From: Azospirillum oleiclasticum | GTDB taxonomy: Bacteria > Pseudomonadota > Alphaproteobacteria > Azospirillales > Azospirillaceae | Length of the DNA: 64,000 bases | Assembly (NCBI RefSeq): GCF_013423485.1 | Contig: NZ_JABFFR010000014.1 | Span: 90,930 to 154,929, forward strand | Direction of reading: 5' to 3' | Shown here: positions 36,701-47,234 of the stretch, piece after piece | Position numbering within the stretch: position 1 is the stretch's first letter | Layout of the letters: the number at the start of each line of letters is the position of its first letter | The notes under the pieces: generated by a model | The model's database searches: none | What the model was told of the DNA's origin: nothing | What the model saw: the letters and a program-made list of their open reading frames with translations, nothing else | Position numbers and translations under genes: made by a program

Positions 36701-38416
36701 ATCGCCAACACCGGCGGCCCGGCCGGTGCCTACGCCGCGCGGATCGCCGCCGATGGCGGCGTCGTGGCGCCGGGCGATCCGGTGGCCGTCGGGCATCTGG
36801 AGCCCGGTGGGCGGGGTGCCGCCGCTTTCGAGCTTGCCGCCGAGGGCGATGGTCCCGCCCGCCTCACGGTGGAGGTCACGGGGCCGGACGGCCTGCGCCT
36901 GACGCGTACCGTCGATGTGACGGTGCGGAGCGCCGAACCGCTGGCGGTTCGGAGCCAGACCGCGGCCCTCGCGGCGGACGGCCTGTTCACCCCGCCGCCG
37001 GAACTGGCCGCCGGCCTGCGCCCCGGCGCGTTTGCCGCCGCGATGCTCGGCGGCCCGGTGGAGATCGACGTTCCCGGTCTGCTCGCCGGTCTTGCCCGCG
37101 AACCGGGCGGCGGGGCGGAAGCGGCGGCGAGCCACGCGCTGGCCCTGCTGCCCTTCCTCGACACCGCGGCAGCGTTGGGGATCGGCGGCGAGGACGCTTT
37201 GCGCGCGCGTGTCCGTCGCGCCCTGGACCGTCTTTGGGCCTATCAGCGCGCCGACGGCGCCTTCGCCCCGTGGTCGGCGACCGGGGACGCGGACGGCTGG
37301 CTGTCGGCCTACGCGCTCGACGTGCTGGGCCGGGCACGCACCGCCGGATTCACGGTGGCCGAGGTCCGCTACCGCAAGGGGCTGGAGTCGCTGAAGCGCA
37401 GCCTTGAGAATACCTGGATCGACGGGGCCGGCTTCCCGGCCCGCGCCTACACGCTGCTGGTCCTGGCCCGTGCCAAGCTGATCGACGCGGCCCCGCTGCG
37501 CCACTTCCGCGAAGCCTTCTGGGACAAGGCGCCGGGCGATCTGGCGCGCGCCCAGATTGCGGCGGCCTTCGCCGCGCTGGGTGACGGCCGCGCCGCCGCC
37601 GAGGCGTTCGAGCGGATGGCCGCCGCCCGTTCCACGACCGCCGGACTGCGCGACGACGCGGCGGTGTTCGTGCTGGCGCTGGAGGGGGCGGCGGATCGCG
37701 AGCGTGGTGCGGCGGCCGAGCGTCTGCTGCGCGCCGCCGCCCAGCGCGGTGCCGTCACCGCGCAGGAACGGGCGTGGCTGCTGCTGGCCGCCCGCGCGCT
37801 GCTGGACAAGTCAGGGCCGGTCAAGCTGCTCGTCGGCGACCAGACGGTCGATCAGCCGCGCGCCGTCATCCGACGACTCGACGCTGCCGCCCTCCCGCCG
37901 ATCCGCAACGCGGGTGGCGAGGTGAAGGTGGCGGTCACCGTGGCCGGCACCCCGGCCGACGCTGTCCCCGCGGCCGGACAGGGCTTCGCGCTCACCCGGC
38001 AGCTTTTCGACACCGCCGGCCGCCCGGCGGCGATGGATGGGATCGTCCGCAATCGCCTGTATGTGGCGGTGCTTGAGGGCGAAGCGACGGACCCGGCCAC
38101 CGCCCACGCCATGCTCACCGACGTTCTGCCGGCCGGATTCGAGGTGGAGACGGTGCGCCTGTCCGACAGCGGCGCGCTGGGTGGGTTGTCCTGGGCCGGG
38201 GGCAGCGTCGGCGTGCGGCACGCGGAGGCGAGGGAGGACCGGGTGAGCGCCGTGCTCGACCTGCCGGCCGAGCAGCGCCGCTTCCGGCTTGTCTATCTGC
38301 TCCGGGCCGTGACGCCGGGCAGCTTCCGCGCGCCGGGGGCCGCGGTGGCCGATCTGGACCGCGCCGGCGTGTTCACGCGCCTGGACGCGTCGCAGGTGAC
38401 GGTGGTGCCGGAATGA
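33752..38416 (+). CDS. alpha-2-macroglobulin family protein without thioester
   Basis: A 1554-residue secreted protein of the bacterial alpha-2-macroglobulin family, which trap proteases in the periplasm. The ATG gives a signal peptide LRAPARVLAVLLASIAPASA-DE without a lipobox, so the protein is not lipid-anchored as many are. Macroglobulin domains carry YLFSERGIYRPGEPVNLTAL, VEDFVPPRLGVTL and VDESVLRLTDFHGPD. At the place where a CLEQ-type thioester would start the helical domain, near residues 1105-1127, the sequence reads REPGGGAEAAASHALALLPF, so the thioester is lost. The usual partner pbpC does not follow. Confidence 0.9.
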   Translation: MLRAPARVLAVLLASIAPASADEPPPLTVTALEVVAERDVPQVCATLSERLDRVGTDYRSFVEVTPPVTATVVVRDRNLCVEGPQHGQKYTVTLKAGLPGADGGTLAAAESREVEIPNRKPALAFRGGGYILPRIGAEGLALRSINVDRVRMQVLRITDRGLVEKIYFGRISQQLSDHEVGDLVDRAAQEVWKGDMAVTGNRNQPAVTAFPIDAVLGRLEPGVYIAAAAMADGVKASQWFVVSDLTLNTVLGEDGLVVFARSLATAGPLGGVELRLLARNNAELGKVSTGADGIARFDAGALRGTGDDAPQALFARGAGGDFGFLDLVAPAFELADRSTVAPTPGRADAYLFSERGIYRPGEPVNLTALLRDPQGAAVPGKSLTLRLLRPDGLEVDRRPLTDGGAGAYAARLELPRGALTGAWSATAHLEPEGPAVGRVEFRVEDFVPPRLGVTLTADRPALDAESAASITIAGRYVYGTAAAGLPGELSMTLRAAENPYPQHPGYRFGLTQDDVKPQRSELPGFTTGEDGQAHGTLRLDRAPESTRPLEAVVRAAMVDVGGRPVARELVLPVRHRPFAIGIRPRFAGDAVPEGATVGFDVIAVAPNGTPIDRPDLSYELYEEEPEYSWFESNGRWDYKVEVRDRRQTGGTLSPAAGKPATVEEPVTAGRYRLEVFDPKTGVASSVRFAAGWWLTPTTLERPDEVEVTVMLPRYRGGETAWVHISPPYRSQVLIAVADRRIRMATTREIGPEGAFLQIPVDPSWIGGVHVVASAFAIPDPQQKSGPRRGIGTSWLAVDPSDRLLKVAVTPPGETRPLTRLPVEVTVEGAAPGQPAYVTVSAVDESVLRLTDFHGPDPAAHYFGPRELTVEMRDVYGRLVEAEPPPRARTAVMPSLPTPAMGPGRASATLSLVSGIVAVGEGGRATIPLDLPDFTGRLRLTAVAWTADRMGRADSVVEVRDPVQVDVAVPRHLAPGDRATVAVTIANTGGPAGAYAARIAADGGVVAPGDPVAVGHLEPGGRGAAAFELAAEGDGPARLTVEVTGPDGLRLTRTVDVTVRSAEPLAVRSQTAALAADGLFTPPPELAAGLRPGAFAAAMLGGPVEIDVPGLLAGLAREPGGGAEAAASHALALLPFLDTAAALGIGGEDALRARVRRALDRLWAYQRADGAFAPWSATGDADGWLSAYALDVLGRARTAGFTVAEVRYRKGLESLKRSLENTWIDGAGFPARAYTLLVLARAKLIDAAPLRHFREAFWDKAPGDLARAQIAAAFAALGDGRAAAEAFERMAAARSTTAGLRDDAAVFVLALEGAADRERGAAAERLLRAAAQRGAVTAQERAWLLLAARALLDKSGPVKLLVGDQTVDQPRAVIRRLDAAALPPIRNAGGEVKVAVTVAGTPADAVPAAGQGFALTRQLFDTAGRPAAMDGIVRNRLYVAVLEGEATDPATAHAMLTDVLPAGFEVETVRLSDSGALGGLSWAGGSVGVRHAEAREDRVSAVLDLPAEQRRFRLVYLLRAVTPGSFRAPGAAVADLDRAGVFTRLDASQVTVVPE

Positions 38417-38440
38417 CGGTGGAGGAGGAGCGGTGGTCGT

Positions 38441-38620
38441 TCAGACCAGCTCCTCCGGCTCCGACCGCCGGCGGGTGACGAGCATCAGGATGCCCACGAG
38501 CAAGGCGAAGAACACCGTCATGATGGCGTAGAACGCCATCGTGATGCCCACCGTCAAGGTGCCGATCAGCACCATCAACAGTATCCAGACACCGAATGAA
38601 ACGATCGTTCGCGAAGACAT
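38441..38620 (-). CDS. small two-helix membrane protein
   Basis: A 59-residue predicted inner-membrane protein with two hydrophobic helices (about residues 8-26 and 30-47), a short RRR and an acidic end SEPEELV. The ATG before SSRTIVSFGVWILL is used, with GGGACGG ahead of it. It converges on the macroglobulin gene. Function unknown. Confidence 0.55.
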   Translation of the reverse strand: MSSRTIVSFGVWILLMVLIGTLTVGITMAFYAIMTVFFALLVGILMLVTRRRSEPEELV

Positions 38621-38935
38621 GGCCCGTCCCAACCCGTAAGTGGAAGCCGTGGTTTTTTTGATTTTGGAAAGGGTGCCATAGGCATCGGCCGAAGCTCCGC
38701 GTGGCATCCTGTCACAGCGCGCCGCCGCCGCACCCAGACCCGCCGACATACCGCGATGTGCGTTAGGAATTGGTAAGGACGGTGGCCGCGTTGGCGGGGC
38801 TGCCAACGCGCCACGCCATGCCGTGGCCCTCGCAAACAATCCGCCAATCCCGCTTGACCTCCGCCGTTTTCTCACTTACCTTTACGTAAACGGAAGGCGT
38901 CCGAGCCGGCGCCGCAGGGAATCGGAGGGTCGGGG
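38621..38935. other. 315-base gap, promoter region of the fad operon
   Basis: Holds a T-rich tract near 38650 (TTTTTTT) just upstream of the small membrane gene, and the MerR-controlled promoter at its right end (see separate entry). Nothing else with coding quality was seen. Confidence 0.5.
38854..38890 (+). promoter_or_regulatory. promoter and MerR/LiuR-like operator for the fad operon
   Basis: TTGACC at 38854 and a palindromic TTTACGTAAA at 38881 lie 46 bases before the MerR gene. The palindrome, within TTACCTTTACGTAAACG, resembles sites of LiuR-type MerR regulators of branched-chain and fatty-acid breakdown. The spacing fits a regulator binding over its own promoter; self-regulation is inferred. 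Confidence 0.55.
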
Positions 38936-39388
38936 ATGGGCGATGCCGCCCGGTTGCGGGACGACTCGGGATACCCGGAGCGCACCTACGCCATCGGCGA
39001 GCTGGCCGACGAGTTCGGGCTGACGCTGCGCAGCATCCGGCATTACGAGGACGAGGGGCTGCTCTCGCCCGGCCGGGAGGGGACGGTGCGCGTCTACGAC
39101 CGTCGCGACCGGGCGCGCCTCGCGCTCATCTGCCGCGGCAAGCGGCTGGGCTTCAGCCTCACCGAGATCAAGGAATTCCTCAGCCTCTACGACACCGACG
39201 GGGCGCAGGTGGGGCAGATGCGCTACCTGCGCCGCATGGCGCGCGAGCGCATTGCCGCCCTGCGCCGCCAGCTCGCCGACGTGCAGCAGACGCTGACCGA
39301 ACTGACCGACATCGATGACCAGATAACCCGGCACCTGCGGCGGCAGGGAGCCGACGACGCAACGAACGAGGAGGGATCACGCTCATGA
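38936..39388 (+). CDS. MerR-family regulator of beta-oxidation genes
   Basis: A 150-residue DNA-binding protein. The winged helix-turn-helix is YAIGELADEFGLTLRSIRHY followed by EDEGLLSPGREGTVRVYDRR, with DRARLALICRGKRLGFSLTE after it; a long dimerisation helix follows from about residue 95 (MARERIAALRRQLADVQQTL). No metal-binding cysteine pattern is present, as in LiuR/PsrA-like MerR proteins that respond to acyl-CoAs. Its stop overlaps the thiolase start by ATGA, placing it first in the fad operon. Confidence 0.88.
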   Translation: MGDAARLRDDSGYPERTYAIGELADEFGLTLRSIRHYEDEGLLSPGREGTVRVYDRRDRARLALICRGKRLGFSLTEIKEFLSLYDTDGAQVGQMRYLRRMARERIAALRRQLADVQQTLTELTDIDDQITRHLRRQGADDATNEEGSRS

Positions 39389-40521
39389 AACCGGTCGTCA
39401 TCGCGGGCTTCGCCCGTTCCCCCTTCACCTTCGCGACCAAGGGCGAGCTGGCGAAGGTGCGGCCCGACGATCTGCTGGCGACCGTGGTGTCGGCGCTGGT
39501 GGAGCGCACCGGCGCCAAGCCGGCCGACATCGAGGACGTGATTGTCGGCTGCGCCTTCCCCGAGGGCGAGCAGGGCATGAACATCGCCCGCACCGTCTCC
39601 TTCCTGGCGAAGCTGCCGGTGACGGCGTCGGCCACCACGGTCAACCGCTATTGCGGCTCCTCCATGCAGGCCATCCACATGGCGGCCGGCGCCATCCAGA
39701 TGGGTGCGGGCGAGCTGTTCGTGTGCGGCGGCATCGAATCGATGAGCCGGGTGCCGATCATGGGCTTCAACCCGGTGCTGCACGCGTCCCTCGCCAAGGA
39801 ATGGCCGGAAACCTACTGCTCCATGGGCATCACGGCGGAGAATGTGGCCCGCCGCTACGAGATCGGGCGGGAGGAGCAGCAGGCGGTCGCCGTCGCTTCC
39901 CACGCCAAGGCGGCCGAGGCGCAGGCCACCGGCCGCTTTGCCGACGAGATGGTCGCCATCGCCACGCCCTCCGGCCGGGTGGACCGCGACGGTTGCGTGC
40001 GGCCGGGAACCACGCAGGAGTCGCTGGCCGGGTTGAAGCCGGCCTTCGACGCGTCCGGCACGGTGACGGCCGGCACATCCTCCCCCCTGACCGACGGGGC
40101 GTCGGCGGTGCTGGTGGCGACCGAGGAGTACGCGCGGGCCAACGGCCTGCCGATCCTCGCCCGCATCCGGTCCGTGGCGGTCGCCGGCTGCGCGCCGGAG
40201 GTGATGGGCCTCGGCCCCGTCGAGGCGACGCGCAAGGCGCTGGCCCGCGCCGGCCTGTCCATCGGCGACATCGGCCTCGTCGAGCTGAACGAGGCCTTCG
40301 CGTCGCAGGCCATCGCCTGCATGCGCGAGCTGGGCATCGACCCCGCCATCGTGAACCTGGACGGCGGCGCCATCGCGCTCGGCCACCCGCTGGGCGCCAC
40401 CGGTGCCCGCATCACCGGCAAGGCGGCGTCGTTGCTGAAGCGCGAGGGCAAGCGCTACGCGCTGGCCACCCAGTGCATCGGCGGCGGGCAGGGCATCGCC
40501 ACCATCCTCGAAGCGGTCTGA
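39385..40521 (+). CDS. fadA: acetyl-CoA acyltransferase (thiolase), FadA-like
   Basis: A 378-residue thiolase catalysing the last step of beta-oxidation. Catalytic C90 lies in TVNRYCGSSMQAI, H334 in ALGHPLGATGAR and C364 in ATQCIGGGQG. It sits between the MerR gene and the HAD/ECH gene, so the operon has the FadA-FadN-FadE order of a complete acyl-CoA degradation path. Confidence 0.93.
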   Translation: MKPVVIAGFARSPFTFATKGELAKVRPDDLLATVVSALVERTGAKPADIEDVIVGCAFPEGEQGMNIARTVSFLAKLPVTASATTVNRYCGSSMQAIHMAAGAIQMGAGELFVCGGIESMSRVPIMGFNPVLHASLAKEWPETYCSMGITAENVARRYEIGREEQQAVAVASHAKAAEAQATGRFADEMVAIATPSGRVDRDGCVRPGTTQESLAGLKPAFDASGTVTAGTSSPLTDGASAVLVATEEYARANGLPILARIRSVAVAGCAPEVMGLGPVEATRKALARAGLSIGDIGLVELNEAFASQAIACMRELGIDPAIVNLDGGAIALGHPLGATGARITGKAASLLKREGKRYALATQCIGGGQGIATILEAV

Positions 40522-40543
40522 CGGCGCGGGAGGGAGACGGATC

Positions 40544-42877
40544 ATGGAGATCAAACGCGCCGCCGTGATCGGGGCGGGGGTGATGGGAAGCGGCATCGCC
40601 GCCCACATCGCCAACACCGGGGTGCCGGTCCTGCTGCTGGACATCGTGAAGCCGGGGGCCGCCGACCGCAGCGCGCTGGCCAAGGGTGCCGTGGAGCGGC
40701 TGCTGAAGGCCGACCCCGCCCCCTTCATGCACCCGAAGAACGCCCGGCTGGTGACGCCGGGCAACCTTGACGACGACCTCGGCGCCCTGTCGGAATGCGA
40801 CTGGATCGTCGAGGCCATCGTCGAGGACCCCAAGCTCAAGGCCGACCTCTACACCCGCATCGACGCGCTGCGGAAGGACGGCTCCGTCGTCTCCTCCAAC
40901 ACCTCCACCATCCCGCTGGCGATGCTGACGCAGGGCCAGTCCGAGCGCTTCAAGCGCGATTTCCTGGTCACCCATTTCTTCAACCCGCCGCGCTACATGC
41001 GCCTGCTGGAGATCGTGGCGGGGCCGGAGACGCGGAGCGACGCGCTGGCCGCGGTGGCGGATTTCTGCGACCGCCGGCTGGGCAAGGGCGTGGTGCGCTG
41101 CAAGGACACGCCGGGCTTCATCGCCAACCGCATCGGCGTCACCTGGATCCAGTCCGCCGTCAACGCCGCCTTCGACCTGGGCCTGACGGTGGAGGAGGCG
41201 GACGCGGTGGTCGGGCGGCCCATGGGCATTCCCAAGACCGGCGTGTTCGGCCTGATGGACCTCGTCGGCATCGATCTGATGCCGCACATCGCCAAGAGCC
41301 TGCTCGCCACCCTGCCGGAGGGCGACCTCTACCGCCGCCTGCACCGGGAATTCCCGGTGATCCAGCGCATGATCGCCGACGGCTACACCGGGCGGAAGGG
41401 CAAGGGCGGTTTCTACCGCCTGAACCGAGAGGGCGGGGCCAAGGTGAAGGAGGCGATGGACCTCGTCACCGGCCAGTACCGCCCCGCCGAGCGGCCGAGG
41501 CCCGAGAGCGTGGCCGCCGCCGGAAGGGATCTGCGGGCATTGGCCGAGCACCCCGACCGCACCGGCCGCTACGCCCGCCGCGTGCTGGCGGAGACCCTGT
41601 CCTACGCCGCCTCTCTGGTGCCGGAGATTGCCGACAGCATCGTCGCGGTGGATGAGGCGATGCGCCTCGGCTACGCCTGGAAGCAGGGGCCGTTCGAACT
41701 GATCGACCGTCTCGGCACGGCGTGGTTCGCCGAGCTCTGCCGGTCGGAGGGGTTGCCGGTTCCGGCCCTGGTGGAGCAGGCGGCCGGCCGGCCCTTCTAC
41801 CGGGTGGAAGACGGCAAGCTGCAATATCTGACCACCGGCGGCGTCTACGACGACGTGCGGCGTCCCGACGGCGTGCTGCTGCTGTCCGACGTCAAGCGCG
41901 CGTCCAAGCCGGTCTGGAAGAACGGCTCGGCCGCCCTCTGGGACATCGGCGACGGCGTGATGTGCCTGGAGTTCACCAGCAAGATGAACGCGCTGGATGG
42001 CGACACCATGGCCGCCTACCAGAAGGCCATGACCCTGATCGGCAGCGGCAAGGGCGACTGGAAGGCGCTGGTGGTCCACAACGAGGGGGACAACTTCTCC
42101 GTCGGCGCCAATCTCGGCCTCGCCATGTTCGTCGCCAACATCGCGCTGTGGCCGGCGATCGAGGAGATGGTGGAGGCCGGGCAGCGCACCTACCGCGCGC
42201 TCAAATACGCCCCCTTCCCGGTGGTGGCCGCACCCAGCGGCATGGCGCTGGGCGGCGGTTGCGAGATCCTGCTGCACGCCGATCATGTGCAGGCGCATGC
42301 GGAGACCTATACCGGGCTGGTCGAGGTGGGCGTCGGCGTGATCCCCGGCTGGGGCGGCTGCACGGAGATGCTGGCCCGCCACGCCGCCAACAGCCGCGGG
42401 CCGAAGGGGCCGATGCCGCCGGTGGCCGGCGCCTTCGAGACCATCAGCCTCGCCAAGGTCGCCAAGTCGGCCGCCGAGGCGAAGGATCTGCTGTACCTGA
42501 AGGCCACGGACGGTATCACCATGAACCGCGACCGGCTGCTGGCCGACGCCAAAGCCAAGGCGCTGGCGCTGGCCGACGGCTACACCCCGCCGGAGAAGCC
42601 GGCCTACACGCTGCCGGGGCCGGGCGGCAAGACGGCGCTGGACCTGTTCGTCCAGGGCTTCGCGCTCCAGGGCAAGGCCACGCCGCACGATGTGGTGGTC
42701 TGCGACCATCTCGCCCGCGTGCTCACCGGCGGCCCCAAGACCGATCCGATGGAGCCGGTGGGCGAGGATCGCATCCTGAAGCTGGAGCGGGAGGCCTTCA
42801 TGGCGCTGGTCCGACACCCGGCGACCATGGACCGCATCGAGCACATGCTCACCACCGGCAAGCCGCTGCGCAACTGA
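40544..42877 (+). CDS. 3-hydroxyacyl-CoA dehydrogenase / enoyl-CoA hydratase, FadN-like
   Basis: A 777-residue two-domain enzyme. The N-terminal NAD domain starts AAVIGAGVMGSGIAAHIA and includes SNTSTIPLAML and THFFNPPRYMRLLEIV; the second half carries enoyl-CoA hydratase signatures LEFTSKMNALDGDTMAAYQ and APSGMALGGGCEILLHAD. The dehydrogenase-first order is that of FadN rather than FadB. Two consecutive beta-oxidation steps are done here, and the thiolase and acyl-CoA dehydrogenase flank it. Confidence 0.92.
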   Translation: MEIKRAAVIGAGVMGSGIAAHIANTGVPVLLLDIVKPGAADRSALAKGAVERLLKADPAPFMHPKNARLVTPGNLDDDLGALSECDWIVEAIVEDPKLKADLYTRIDALRKDGSVVSSNTSTIPLAMLTQGQSERFKRDFLVTHFFNPPRYMRLLEIVAGPETRSDALAAVADFCDRRLGKGVVRCKDTPGFIANRIGVTWIQSAVNAAFDLGLTVEEADAVVGRPMGIPKTGVFGLMDLVGIDLMPHIAKSLLATLPEGDLYRRLHREFPVIQRMIADGYTGRKGKGGFYRLNREGGAKVKEAMDLVTGQYRPAERPRPESVAAAGRDLRALAEHPDRTGRYARRVLAETLSYAASLVPEIADSIVAVDEAMRLGYAWKQGPFELIDRLGTAWFAELCRSEGLPVPALVEQAAGRPFYRVEDGKLQYLTTGGVYDDVRRPDGVLLLSDVKRASKPVWKNGSAALWDIGDGVMCLEFTSKMNALDGDTMAAYQKAMTLIGSGKGDWKALVVHNEGDNFSVGANLGLAMFVANIALWPAIEEMVEAGQRTYRALKYAPFPVVAAPSGMALGGGCEILLHADHVQAHAETYTGLVEVGVGVIPGWGGCTEMLARHAANSRGPKGPMPPVAGAFETISLAKVAKSAAEAKDLLYLKATDGITMNRDRLLADAKAKALALADGYTPPEKPAYTLPGPGGKTALDLFVQGFALQGKATPHDVVVCDHLARVLTGGPKTDPMEPVGEDRILKLEREAFMALVRHPATMDRIEHMLTTGKPLRN

Positions 42878-42896
42878 GGAAGGGGAGGGACCGACC

Positions 42897-44687
<1,791 letters not shown>

Positions 44688-44707
44688 TGCGTATTTTAGG
44701 TTGCTCC

Positions 44708-44741
44708 GCCGCTCCGGGATTTCGTGTGTTCCCGGAGCGGC
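44708..44741 (+). terminator. stem-loop after the fad operon
   Basis: GCCGCTCCGGGA and TCCCGGAGCGGC form a perfect 12-base stem with a 10-base loop, 21 bases past the acyl-CoA dehydrogenase stop. There is no T-run, so termination may be factor-dependent. Confidence 0.55.
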
Positions 44742-45148
44742 ACCAGATGCGTTGCCAACGGAAGCGCGGCCATGGCTTCCCAAGCGAAATCAACAGATAA
44801 TGCTGTTGTGTGTACGCCGCCGCCAGCCCATAGTGCAGCGGTGGATTGAGCGAAATCACGTCTTTCCATCAGAGCTGCATGTCACAGGGATGACCCCACG
44901 GCGTCGGGCGTTCTCAAGTAATGGTTCGGACACATTCTGTCTGATTGTGCGCTGCACCGGACTGTGACAACCGGTGAAAGCGGTTGTCGCTGATCTACCG
45001 TTCGTGGTACACCAGAATAGTAGCTCGGATGGAGGCGTGGCTCGTATAGCTTTCGACCCATCGTCATATGCGGATCGACTGCCAATGGCACCAAATCCTC
45101 ATGTGAAAGGGATGAAATTCGGGCCGGAGTGGAGCGCGGGAGAGTGAG
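44742..45148. other. 407-base gap before the response regulator
   Basis: More AT-rich than the flanks. It holds short inverted and imperfect repeats such as GACAACCGGT/ACCGGTGAAAG near 44970 but no convincing gene. It probably contains the regulator's promoter; GAGAG lies 5 bases before the regulator ATG. Nothing else of note was seen. Confidence 0.4.
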
Positions 45149-45781
45149 ATGAGGATCCTGATCGGCGACGACCATGTGCTGTTCCGGGAGGGACTGCGCA
45201 GGCTCCTCGAACAGCTCAAGGACGGCAGCGACTTCCAGGAAGCCAGCAATTTCAATGAGCTGCTCGACATGGCGGCGGCGGGAGAGACGTACGACCTGGT
45301 GCTGACGGACCTCCGCATGCCCGGCTGGCCCGGATTCGAGGGGATCGCGATGCTGCGGGAGCGTCAGCCCGATGCCAAGGTGGTGGTGGTCTCCGCGTCG
45401 GAGGCGCACGGCGATGTGCGCGACGCGCTGGAGCGGGGCGCCGCGGGTTATATTCCGAAATCGTCCAGCGTGAAGATCATGCTGAGCGCGCTCGACCTGA
45501 TCTTCTCCGGCGGCGTCTATGTGCCGCCGACGGTCCTGCGCGAATCGGTGAGCGAGCCGGAGACGCGCTCCATGCCGCCGTCCGACCCGGCGCTGGAGCA
45601 GTTGCTGACCCAGCGTCAGCGCGAGGTGCTGGAGCGGCTGCGCGAAGGCAAGTCGAACAAGCAGATCGCGCATGAGCTGGGTCTGTCCGAGGGCACGGTG
45701 AAGATCCACATGACCGCCATCTTCAAGTCCCTCGGCGTGCGCAACCGCACCCAGGCCGCTATGGCGTTCCCGCAGTCCTGA
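45149..45781 (+). CDS. NarL/LuxR-family response regulator
   Basis: A 210-residue regulator. The receiver domain has the acid pocket D7-D8, phosphorylation site D54 in LVLTDLRMPG, S82 and K104. A linker leads to a LuxR-type helix-turn-helix from residue 150 with LTQRQREVLERLREGKSNKQ and IAHELGLSEGTVKIHMTAI. No histidine kinase is adjacent, so this is an orphan in this window. It converges on the CBS protein with 6 bases between. Confidence 0.93.
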   Translation: MRILIGDDHVLFREGLRRLLEQLKDGSDFQEASNFNELLDMAAAGETYDLVLTDLRMPGWPGFEGIAMLRERQPDAKVVVVSASEAHGDVRDALERGAAGYIPKSSSVKIMLSALDLIFSGGVYVPPTVLRESVSEPETRSMPPSDPALEQLLTQRQREVLERLREGKSNKQIAHELGLSEGTVKIHMTAIFKSLGVRNRTQAAMAFPQS

Positions 45782-45787
45782 CCGCGT

Positions 45788-46228
45788 TCAGCCGATCCCC
45801 GCCACGAAGTCGCGCAGCGACTCGACCTCCATCTCGGTCTCGTCGAGCCGGGTCTTCACCACGTCGCCGATGCTGATGACGCCCACCATGCGCTCGTCCT
45901 CGATGATGGGCACATGGCGGATGCGGCGCTCGGTCATCACGGACATGACGTGGGCAACGGTGTCCGCCGGGGTCGCGGTTACGAGCTGGCGCGTCATCAG
46001 GTCGGAGGCTGGGCGGTCAAGGGCCGCTGCGCCATCGGCCGCAATGGCGCGGACGATGTCGCGTTCGGAGACGATCCCGCAGGGCAGCGCCGACCCGTTC
46101 TCCTCCATCACCACGACCGCACCGATGCGGTGGCGGGTGAGAGTGCGCGCGACGTCGCCGATGCTGTCGCCCGGCCGCACCGTCACGACGTCCGCTCCCT
46201 TCCGTTTCAGAACCGCTGCCACATGCAT
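45788..46228 (-). CDS. two-CBS-domain protein
   Basis: A 146-residue protein made of a CBS pair that usually binds adenine nucleotides. The first CBS includes VRPGDSIGDVARTLTRHRIG and the second VTATPADTVAHVMSVMTERR, followed by IRHVPIIEDERMVGVISIGD. An AGGAG lies 6 bases before the ATG. Stand-alone CBS pairs of this length are common in alphaproteobacteria and may regulate enzymes or transporters through energy sensing. Confidence 0.88.
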   Translation of the reverse strand: MHVAAVLKRKGADVVTVRPGDSIGDVARTLTRHRIGAVVVMEENGSALPCGIVSERDIVRAIAADGAAALDRPASDLMTRQLVTATPADTVAHVMSVMTERRIRHVPIIEDERMVGVISIGDVVKTRLDETEMEVESLRDFVAGIG

Positions 46229-46302
46229 GGCCTGCTCCTTCCCGAATTGTTGGGATGACCAGCAGACACCGCGCGCGCCCTTGTGGGAACCCTCTCAAAC
46301 GG

Positions 46303-46338
46303 CAACGCCGGATATGCCCTAGGGCATATCCGGCGTTG
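46303..46338 (-). terminator. 36-base perfect palindrome after ompW
   Basis: CAACGCCGGATATGCCCT and its exact complement meet at CTAG with no loop, giving an 18-base stem. Placed 27 bases beyond the ompW stop; no T-tract follows, so it may act as terminator, 3' stabiliser or protein-binding site. Confidence 0.65.
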
Positions 46339-46364
46339 CGCGAACAACCAGCGTGTGACGACTA

Positions 46365-47033
46365 TCAGAACTTGTAGCCGACACCGACGCCGATCAGCCA
46401 CGGGTTCAGATCGACCTCGGAGCGCAGCGCGGTCGAGCCCAGGTTGACCTTCAGCGTGCTGTCGAGCCAGATCTTCTTCACGTCGAAGTTCAGCAGGATG
46501 TTGTCGGTGAGGAAGTAGTCCACACCGACCTGCAGCGCCGCGCCGAAGCTGTTGTTGACCTTCAGGCTGTTGAAGCCGGCATCCTCGTCCGCGCCGTAGA
46601 ACAGGGTCCAGTTCACACCGGCGCCGACATAGGGGCTGAAGCGCTCCTTCGGCATGAAGTGATACTGGGCGGTCAGGGTGGGCGGCAGCAGGGAGATCTT
46701 GCCGACGTTGATCTCGGCGCCGCCACCGACGGCCTTCACCTGGTGGCGCGAGGTGCCGGCGATCAGCTCCAGCGCGATGTTGTCGGTGACGAAGTAGGAG
46801 AAATCCACCTCGGGGATGTAGTCGTTGTTGACGCGGCCATCCAGGCCGGTAGCGGCGCCGCTGGCGGTCGTGATGCTGCCGTCCTCATCCGGGACGACGG
46901 CAACGCCACGCGCACGAACGATCAGGTTGCCGGCCGACTTGCCCTTGAACTCCTGGGCGATCGACGGGGTGGCGACGGAGGCGATGGCGGTGGTCGCCAG
47001 CAGGGCAACCGCGGCACGCTTCAGGAAGGACAT
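46365..47033 (-). CDS. ompW: OmpW-family outer-membrane protein
   Basis: A 222-residue outer-membrane beta barrel with an eight-strand OmpW fold that lets small hydrophobic compounds in. The signal peptide ends at SIAQ-EF. The barrel has the family end NPWLIGVGVGYKF and the strand LLPPTLTAQYHFMPKERFSP followed by YVGAGVNWTLFY. Two in-frame ATGs are possible; the one chosen has GGAG 7 bases upstream while the earlier one would leave only one base. It is a monocistronic gene, ended by the palindrome described. Confidence 0.9.
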   Translation of the reverse strand: MSFLKRAAVALLATTAIASVATPSIAQEFKGKSAGNLIVRARGVAVVPDEDGSITTASGAATGLDGRVNNDYIPEVDFSYFVTDNIALELIAGTSRHQVKAVGGGAEINVGKISLLPPTLTAQYHFMPKERFSPYVGAGVNWTLFYGADEDAGFNSLKVNNSFGAALQVGVDYFLTDNILLNFDVKKIWLDSTLKVNLGSTALRSEVDLNPWLIGVGVGYKF

Positions 47034-47234
47034 GGTCATGCTCCAGGGCACAGAGGGTCGTTTCGCTCGCTTCGAGCTTGTTGTGACCGCTCTATTACCA
47101 AAACCCGCGGAGCATTTCCAGACGAGCGCAACCAATCCGATGCACTGCGGCGCTCGCGCAACAGTGACGAGATGCCGCATCGACTTCGACGCACGCACTA
47201 TGTGTGCATACGAATTGTTGACTCGCCTGCTCCG

